The notes beneath the pieces were generated by a model that was given only the letters and a program-made list of their open reading frames with translations, searched no databases and was not told the origin of the DNA. A stretch of 64,000 nt of DNA from assembly GCF_009727055.1 (NCBI RefSeq), contig NC_052350.1:25684093-25748092 (forward strand). Reading direction: 5' to 3'. The translations under genes were made by a program, and so were the position numbers. Source of the stretch: Benincasa hispida (taxonomy: Eukaryota > Streptophyta > Magnoliopsida > Cucurbitales > Cucurbitaceae). Shown piece by piece: positions 57,077-64,000 of the stretch (position 1 is its first letter; the number at the start of each line of letters is the position of its first letter).

Positions 57077-59115
57077 TGTTGGGATTGGTGTCCTAATTCT
57101 CCCAGAGTCTCGTAGTTTGTAAACTTTGTACACATTGTTATTAATAAAATAAGAGTTATTTCATTTGCATTTACTCATATCCAATAAACAAAGATCCATG
57201 GTTATTGTATCTAAACATAAGCATGTATATGAGATATACAAGTAAATCATGCCTTAAGTAATAACCTAAAAGGTCTTTAATATAAGGATTAAAGAGGGAT
57301 ACCTTATCCTGGTGACACTACGGATACGACTCGCTTTGTAGAGGCTTACAAGTATTTTGAACTACTATAGATGGTCTGATCCTAACTATTCATGTGAAGA
57401 CATGCGGGCGAGGGTGTCCTATACAAAGAGTTTGTATAAGACCAGACCACGAGATGATTTGTCTCTTTATATAACACCATTGATACTTGAGACTTACATC
57501 TCACTTAAACGACCATAGGTGACATGACCTTAATCCTGAGTGTTTTGGGAACTCCTATCTTTGAGGGCGGTTCTTTGATTAGTATGGGTGAGAGTGGCTA
57601 GTTTGCCAACTCAACAAGCCTACCTTTTTGGGGATTTATCTGATTGGGGAGCTGGGAACTCAGTTACACAAGACGAAATTCACTCCCTGAAGCAGGGGTA
57701 AGTAGATAGATTGCAGACTGATTCCGGGTCTTGAACATAGTGGCCACATCCTCTCTTTGGAAAAGAGGGCCCAGTCATAGCAGGGACTATGACTTATTAT
57801 TCATTAGAGGAATCAGTTGTACTTTAAGGAGTTGGATGTAACTACAGGGAAAAACGATATATTGGCCCAGTTATACTTACAAGCGATCTGTGAAGGGTTA
57901 TCACACTGTTTGAATTGCTTGATATGGACACAGAAATATATTTGTAGTGCGGAGAATGCAGCTGTCAGTCTTTAGTTAAGTGCCCGACAGTTAATGGATG
58001 GTGGATCCCGTGACTAAAGAGTTTAGTCAGTTATTTCACGTACCACTGGAGCTTCAAGCTACAGGTTCATAAGGTCCCCTTGGTAGCTCAATGGATTTCA
58101 AGTTAAGAATCAATTCTTGGGGTTAGTTTGAAGTGTTCAAATTAACAAGAGGAAATTTGATTATATATGATATAATTGGTGTGATGTATGAGATACATCA
58201 AGTGGAAGATTAATGTAAATATGATTTACATTAAGTGCCATAAAATAGAAAAAGAACTATGATTTGTATTGTTCATGAGATGAAATATTAAAACTATAGG
58301 TTATAAATATAATATGGTAAGTTGGTTATCATATTTATTTATAATAAATTAATTATGTGATAATTAAAACTTTTTCTCTAATAACCAATTAAGTAGGAGG
58401 TTATTGGTGGTTTTATGGTAACCGTGAGATAAAAGAAAAAATGTTTTCCTAAAATTAGTGAGTTGCCATTTTCAAAAAGAACTCACGGAGAAAGCTATCA
58501 AGTGAAAGTGTTTCACTAAGCGATAGCTAACAGAGACTAAACGATCGTGCACCTTTTACTATACGATAGTTCATCAGCTGATTGTAGCTAAATCGGGTGG
58601 CTTTGTCTATACGATATGCTGCCATTTACTACACAATCGCGCACATCGTCTATACGATAGACACTTCTTATCTCCCACTTGTTCGATCGTCTACACGATC
58701 GTTGTCCTCCAGTCTCTTCCTAAAACCAAGATCATACAGAGCCCACAACTCCTAAATTCTCACACCGAGAATACCAAGGTAACCATTGTGGTGGTGTCCT
58801 CACTCAACTCGATTGATTTCAAGGAGCCATTGGTAGTTCATTGTGTTCATGTTGTTGATCATGCTATTCTGGTCGTGGCGTTCCTGTATTTCTGTCTTAG
58901 ACACGTGTAGACTGATCGAGGGAGTTTGAAGAATGTTTCTTCAAAGGTATGCATACTTTATCCCTTGATACTCTTTATAAGCATGCTGTAATTTCTTGTT
59001 GTGCATGACTAGTTAGTTTCTGTTCTTGTACTGTAATTGTTTATGTTTAATTTCGAGTGAAATTTGGAATGATCCTTCTGTTGCTCATGAAAATCCTCAT
59101 GTTTGATTTCCTTCA
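57077..59115 (+). repeat. Cop-5 3' LTR (2039 bp)
   Basis: It runs TGTTGGGATTGGTGTCC to TTGATTTCCTTCA, with both ends like the solo LTR at 19670-21811. CTAAACGATCGTGC near 58536, TTCGATCGTC and ACACGATCGT near 58683-58702, and several TACGATAG words form the CGATCG cluster. The flank CCGTG (59116-59120) has no partner because the other LTR is missing. Confidence 0.9.
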
Positions 59116-59414
59116 CCGTGAATGCTCGTGTTTCCTCCAAGTGGATGGAGAGTTACTATCTAAGGAATAAAAATTTTAAAACTGCTTAGGATGTATTTCA
59201 GTCAACAAAAGATGTGTACAAATACTAACCTGAAGTGTCCCTACGGAAGATCCCGTGTTGCCTAGATATATCTCTTGCTCATAGAATTCTTCATCAGCCT
59301 CCTATTGCCGATTAGGGGTGACATCGTATCTATACAAACATAAAAAAGACAGAATAGTATACAATTAATATGAGATATGCATAAACAGAGAAAAAGAATT
59401 GAGTAGATACATGA
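59116..59414 (-). other. No gene; probably CACTA sequence behind TNP2
   Basis: There is no recognisable coding sequence between the Cop-5 LTR and the TNP2 stop. No CACTA terminus is seen; Cop-5 may have been inserted in the CACTA element. Confidence 0.4.
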
Positions 59415-62400
59415 TTACTCATCATCGTCATCTAAATCAAATTATTCATCAGAATTTGAATTGTTATTGGGAGATAATTGTTCTTCATCATGTTTATGAA
59501 GTCTTCTTCGCCAGGTCGAATAATTGGTCATTCCATAACTGTAGAATCAACGTCAACTCTGCATTAAGTAACCTTCTCAATGGTTTCATCCACTCAAACT
59601 CCACCAACAATTTCTAGTAAATTTAGTTGTCCATTTTAAATATCATCTACTTCTGGTACATTCCATATTCGCTTATTTTAGACTACTTGAACAACTTTCC
59701 AATTGCTACCGTATTTTATGTCATCAAGGTAAAATACTTGTTGTGCTTGGATAGCAAAGATGAAAGGCTTATTAACATACCAAAAGCGCAATGTATTGAT
59801 CGATTTGTATCTTAAATCCATATGTGTCTTATTACTTTTGTTGTTACTTGTGTCAAACCATTTACACTTGAACATAAAAATAAGTCTTCTGTTTGCATAT
59901 TAGAAATCTAATATTTCATTTACAACACCGTAGAAATATTTCTCCACATTTTCATTCCCACTGATCTCTCCGGCCACTAGGACTACGCTATTTTATATAG
60001 CTCGACTATTATCACGTTGTACAGTGTGAAATCGTACCCCATTAACAATGCATCCATTGTAAGAGTGCACCTCAGACGAAGGTCCCATTGCAAGTGAAAA
60101 AATCATCAGAGAGATGTTCTCTCTCTTGTCATTGTAGAACCTGATAATTAATTATACATTAAAAATGACTACAAAAAATGAATCACCTCTCAACTTTCAA
60201 TACTATGTATACCTGATATCTGAACCAATCGGGAAATTTATGTTGATGTCTTATATATATGTCAGAGGCACTTTGAGCTTCACGATGAATTAATCTCAAG
60301 TGTTGCTTAGATAATTGATCATTAAAAGGTTATATCAAAGAATTTATCTTATAACTTAGAAATCTATAAAGTTTTAAATGTATTTGCAATAATATGTTAT
60401 TTCTTTACAATTGTTGAGAATGTACCAATGTGTGATACACTTTTCCTCCGCCGATAGTGTCCGTAAAATTGACACCCTTAATGGTCGTACCCTCTGCCTA
60501 AATAATTCATATCCACCAAATATCTCATGATCGGGAATGTTACCATCATTGTGTTCATCTCTATTGAATCTCGTTTCAATCCCACTTAGATATTGCGAGT
60601 AAAAGTTCCATGATTCATTCATTACATATGCTTTTGCTATAAACCCCTCAAGACGTGCTTTGTTTCGTACAAATTGTTTTAATGTTCATAAACTTCTTTG
60701 AATAGGATACATCCAACTGTAACTAATTTGACCCACCACTTTGGTTTCAAATGGTAGATGAACAGCAGGGTATACCATTACATCGAAGAAGGAAGACAGG
60801 AATATTTTCTCCAACTTGCAAAGTGTGACTATGATGTTTACTTGTAGTCTGTTCAAATCACTTACACGTATTGTTTTTGTACATAAGTCGCGAAAGAATG
60901 CACACAGTTCAATAGCAGTGAATACGTTCTTCGATAGGTATGCTCGAATACCAAAGGAGTAGTCTATGAAGCAACACATGACAATCGTGTGTTTTTTGCG
61001 CTGATATTTTTCCATCTTTGTCATTCACACATCGTGATATATTAGACACGAATCCATAAGGAAACTTCACTTATTTCAAATACTTACGAAACCAAATCCG
61101 TTCACTATTAGTTAATGTGTACGTTGCATGTGGTTTTACAAATTTGTTTATCGAGTTGTATCAAGTGTAATTCCTTTCTTATCTTCAAATCTTATAAGTC
61201 TAATCGAGCATTCATTGTATCCTTTGTCTTTCCTTCAATATTTAACAATGTGTCCACCAAATTTTCGCATATGTTTTTTTTTTCACTATGCATTACATCC
61301 AATTTATGTCATAACAATAGTCTGGACCAATATGGAAGTTGGAAAAAAAATACTTTTCTCAGTCAAGTTTAGAAATCATTTTCTTTTTTTATCTTGCTTC
61401 GATGGATGTTTGCTAAGCACAAAAGAGTTCAACATATTTATTTGCTGTAAGATCTCGTCTCCTTTCATTATGATTGGATGAGGTTTACATTCAAGTTTTC
61501 CATCATATTGCCTACTTCAGCGCCAACTATGATTCTCTAAAAGATAACGCCGATGTCCCATAAATGATATTTTCCCTCTTGTCTCGAAGGACGAATTATC
61601 TTCTTTACATATGGGGCATACTTGATAATCTTTTGTACTCCATCTAGATAAGTCACTGTACACAAGGAAGTCATTAATAGTCCACAATAAGGTCGCATAT
61701 AGTTGAAAAAACTCACCAGTAACAGAATGATAAGTTCGCACACCAATAGTACATAAGTCTTTCAACTCTTCAATCAACGGCTGCAAGTAAACATCAATTT
61801 CCTTTCCTTAGGTATGAGCAAAGACATAAAGAAGTTTGTTTCCTTCATGCATTTCCAAGGGGGCATATTATAAGGGATTATCATCACAGGCCACATATTA
61901 TAAGAATTACTCATATTTCTAAACGAATTGAATCCATCTGAAGCTAATCTCAAACGAATATTTCTGGGATCTACAGCGAAATGAGAAAATTCACGATCCA
62001 AATGTTTTCACCTCTCTGCATCAGCTGGATTTCGTAATACATCATCCGTTTCAACTCGCTTATCTTTATGCCATCTCATGTCGAAAGTGCTTTTTTTGAT
62101 GCAAACAATCGTTTTAATCCCGGTATCAATAAAAAATGACGCAATATCTTATGTGGTATTTTTTTACCCTTGCCATCATTAACTTTGTACCAAGACTCAC
62201 CATAAATGGGGTATTGTTGCAAATCTTCAAATTCTTTTTGATACAATACACAATCATATTTGCACGCATGAATAGACTCATAACTTAGGCCTAAATCACG
62301 CAATTTTCTTTTAGCTTCATAAAAGGAAGTAGGTATAGCGATGCCAGTTAGAAACGCTACTTTTAACAATTCTAGCAACATGTCAAACGATTTGCTACTC

Positions 62401-62935
62401 TAGTCATTGAGAACTTTGATATGCATCAACTTCACTAAAAAGTTCAAGGACGAAAATTGCAAACAATCAGGGTATAGTTCATTACATGCTTCGGTCATTA
62501 AATCCTCGAATAAGTTTATGGTATCTCTTTCTTAACCATTAAAGGACATTTCATTTTCAATTCCTTTTTCATTTGCGTCTTCGTCTTCACTTGTGACTTG
62601 TAGATTGCATTTCATTTTCATCAACAATATTACACTATACTATTTGCTTCAACATTGTGTATTGAATGAGTTATATGACTTTCAAAACCTCTAGATAAGT
62701 TAACTAGCTCTCAATGATAATACTCTTTCACAGTATGAGGGAGATATTCCATATGTTAATCGATGTCGCTCCATAATATCTATTTTTCCCAAATTGAATT
62801 CAAACAATTCTTGCATGGACATCTTATTCGTCCGAAATCATTAACATGAAACCTCGCCACATCTAAAAACTGGGATACTTCTTCTCTATACTCCACTGAT
62901 AACTTATTCCTTAGTTTGATTCATTCTTTATTCAT
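59415..62935 (-). pseudogene. CACTA (En/Spm) TNP2-type transposase pseudogene
   Basis: A full-length but broken transposase of a CACTA DNA transposon, the protein that cuts and moves the element. In order: the transposase-associated amino-terminal domain (62935 to about 62780; EYREEVSQFLD, GRIRCPCKNC); the TNP2 core (62381-61517) with PTSFYEAKRKLRDLGLSYE, IHACKYDCVLY, RLRLASDGFNSFRNMSNSYN, YNMPPWKCMKE, GVRTYHSVTGEFFQL, WTINDFLVYSDLSRWST and ISFMGHRRYL; the DUF4218 domain (61024-60686) with LQVNIIVTLCKLEKIF, FFDVMVYPAVHLP and SWMYPIQRSL; YILNNCKEI (60450-60420); and the DUF4216 domain (59875-59678) with FKCKWFDTS, PFIFAIQAQQVFYLDD. An acidic tail ends at the TAA at 59415-59417. Stops include TGA for Trp at 62921-62923. 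The start is chosen by the usual MNKEW position. The core is much better preserved than the retroelements around it. Confidence 0.88.
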
Positions 62936-64000
62936 CCTTAAAAATAATCCTTTCTGACCAACTTGTAATCCAAAACAATAACCTGTATTAACTAAAATGT
63001 CAAAACTTCATATTATCACATCCAAATTATTTACCAAACATATATTCCATGAAATGTAAGAAGAAACAAGAAGTTGATCAACTTTAATCTCTAAGAATAA
63101 GACTATGATCATATATAAGCATAATAGGAAAATCTAACCAAACTAGATGTGTAAATATCCAAATATTTCAGTTCAACAATTAAGCTTATTTGTTATTAAA
63201 CTCCAAAGCTGGTTAACTAAGAAAGCTATGTGCTAGTACTATATTAAAAAGTTATAAAATTTATTTGAAAGGGGAAAAAAGGATCAAGAAGAAGAAATTA
63301 TAGTGGGTTATTACAACACCTCAAACCTCTATATTGAACACATAAAATTTCAAATCCAATCACAAAATTCTTGTCTAGTAGCTATATGACATAGAAGTTT
63401 TTAATTTTCACCTATCACTTGTGTATATAATTTATGTGATGCTCTAGAATCAGAACTGAAAATTCAGATTCGAGACCCTGGTGACTTGACAACATCATTC
63501 TACTTTGTACTAAACTACCTCTAGGAGTGAAGACTATCCCTACAAACTAACACAACTCTTAAGAATATCTCTCATTTTGAATATGATCACCTTAGTTCAT
63601 TCATTGCTACCCTCTCTTGAACCTAGGCCGTTATAATTTAAACTTAAATTTATTTCAAAATTGAAAACAATATAAAGAAAAATGGATGTGGATGCAAAAC
63701 CATAGAAAAGGAAGGATTTTATTAATTAATGAATTAATGTACATATAGTGTATGGTTGTATGAGTCCCCCACATACATAAATTTTATATGAATTAGCAAA
63801 CAAAGCGTACATGAAAGCCCTATTAATTCACAGCCTTGCAATAATTAATAACACCTTCGTCCTTTTTCTTTTTTTCCAATCTCATATTCATTATTAATCT
63901 AAAGCTAGAAATAAATGTACATTATACTCAAAATTTATACATTTCTTTCCTTTGATATTACAATGAAACTAAATGAAAACAAAAAAAAAAAAGACAAAAA
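62936..64000. other. AT-rich DNA, no gene recognised
   Basis: There are no open frames of note. It should hold the 5' side of the CACTA element, but no CACTACAAGAA-like terminus or subterminal repeat array was recognised before the edge. Confidence 0.4.

Larger units (their letters stand above)
53118..59115 (+). mobile_element. Cop-5: copia element lacking its 5' LTR
   Basis: A plus-strand copia with leader, Gag, protease, integrase, RT, RNase H, polypurine tract (57064-57076) and 3' LTR (57077-59115). The 5' LTR and primer-binding site are missing: sequence begins abruptly next to an LTR relic at 53117/53118. It is the most complete copy of the abundant 2-kb-LTR lineage in the window. Many stops are single C-to-T or G-to-A changes, at 53890, 54326, 54794, 55635 and 56585. 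Confidence 0.88.

Overview
The window is plant nuclear DNA made almost entirely of decayed, nested transposable elements. I found no convincing host gene, tRNA, rRNA, CRISPR array or bacterial-type operon. The Ty1/copia, Ty3/Athila, LINE and CACTA proteins, the plant-type primer-binding sites and the long A/T tracts point to a dicot. The abundant copia family with LTRs of about 2 kb resembles gag/pol proteins I associate with cucurbits, so Cucurbitaceae is my best guess. That attribution rests on memory and not on a search.

Layout. Cop-1 is a minus-strand copia with a 2-kb LTR; it runs off the left edge and ends at 12531. Ath-1, a plus-strand Athila, is inserted in it at 1942-9348 (target duplication TTACC). 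12537-13314 is the 3' tail of a Ty3 element. Cop-2, another minus-strand copia, covers 13320 to about 21990 and is itself split by two solo LTRs: 15819-17953 (duplication CCAAG, inside RNase H) and 19670-21811 (duplication ATAGA, inside the leader). A probable Ty3/Tat LTR follows (about 22000-23345), then a minisatellite and AT-rich DNA with no gene. Cop-3 (27242-31757, minus) is a copia with 187-bp, almost identical LTRs but a wrecked polyprotein. Cop-4 (33882-45345, minus, duplication AGGTT) is an Ale/Retrofit-like copia that carries Ath-2 (36501-42018, minus, duplication TTGTG), a non-autonomous Athila-like element without pol. Then come a LINE reverse-transcriptase remnant, a Ty3 gag remnant, a possible CACTA end, a block coding a putative plant transposon protein (48.4-50.2 kb), an Athila pol scrap, an LTR relic, Cop-5 (53118-59115, plus, 5' LTR lost) and a CACTA TNP2 transposase pseudogene on the minus strand (59415-62935).

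How the parts relate. Exact target-site duplications give a relative order of insertion: Cop-1 before Ath-1; Cop-2 before both solo LTRs; the GATATATC-rich host sequence before Cop-4, and Cop-4 before Ath-2. Coding parts are broken mostly by tryptophan, glutamine or arginine codons turned into stops by C-to-T changes, as expected for long-methylated DNA.

Two things deserve attention first. (1) Two perfect 38-bp palindromes at 35710-35747 and 38841-38878 are head-to-head Tn5 mosaic ends, i.e. the Nextera mate-pair junction adapter left in the assembly. The first has replaced part of a reverse-transcriptase domain. (2) Three Athila-like elements share a conserved 48-bp block, paired in two of them, downstream of a second polypurine-tract-like sequence in their non-coding 3' region. 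Separately, two unrelated copia lineages share clusters of a palindromic CGATCG motif in their LTRs. I know of no description of either. Internal domain borders are approximate; LTR borders and target duplications were read base by base.
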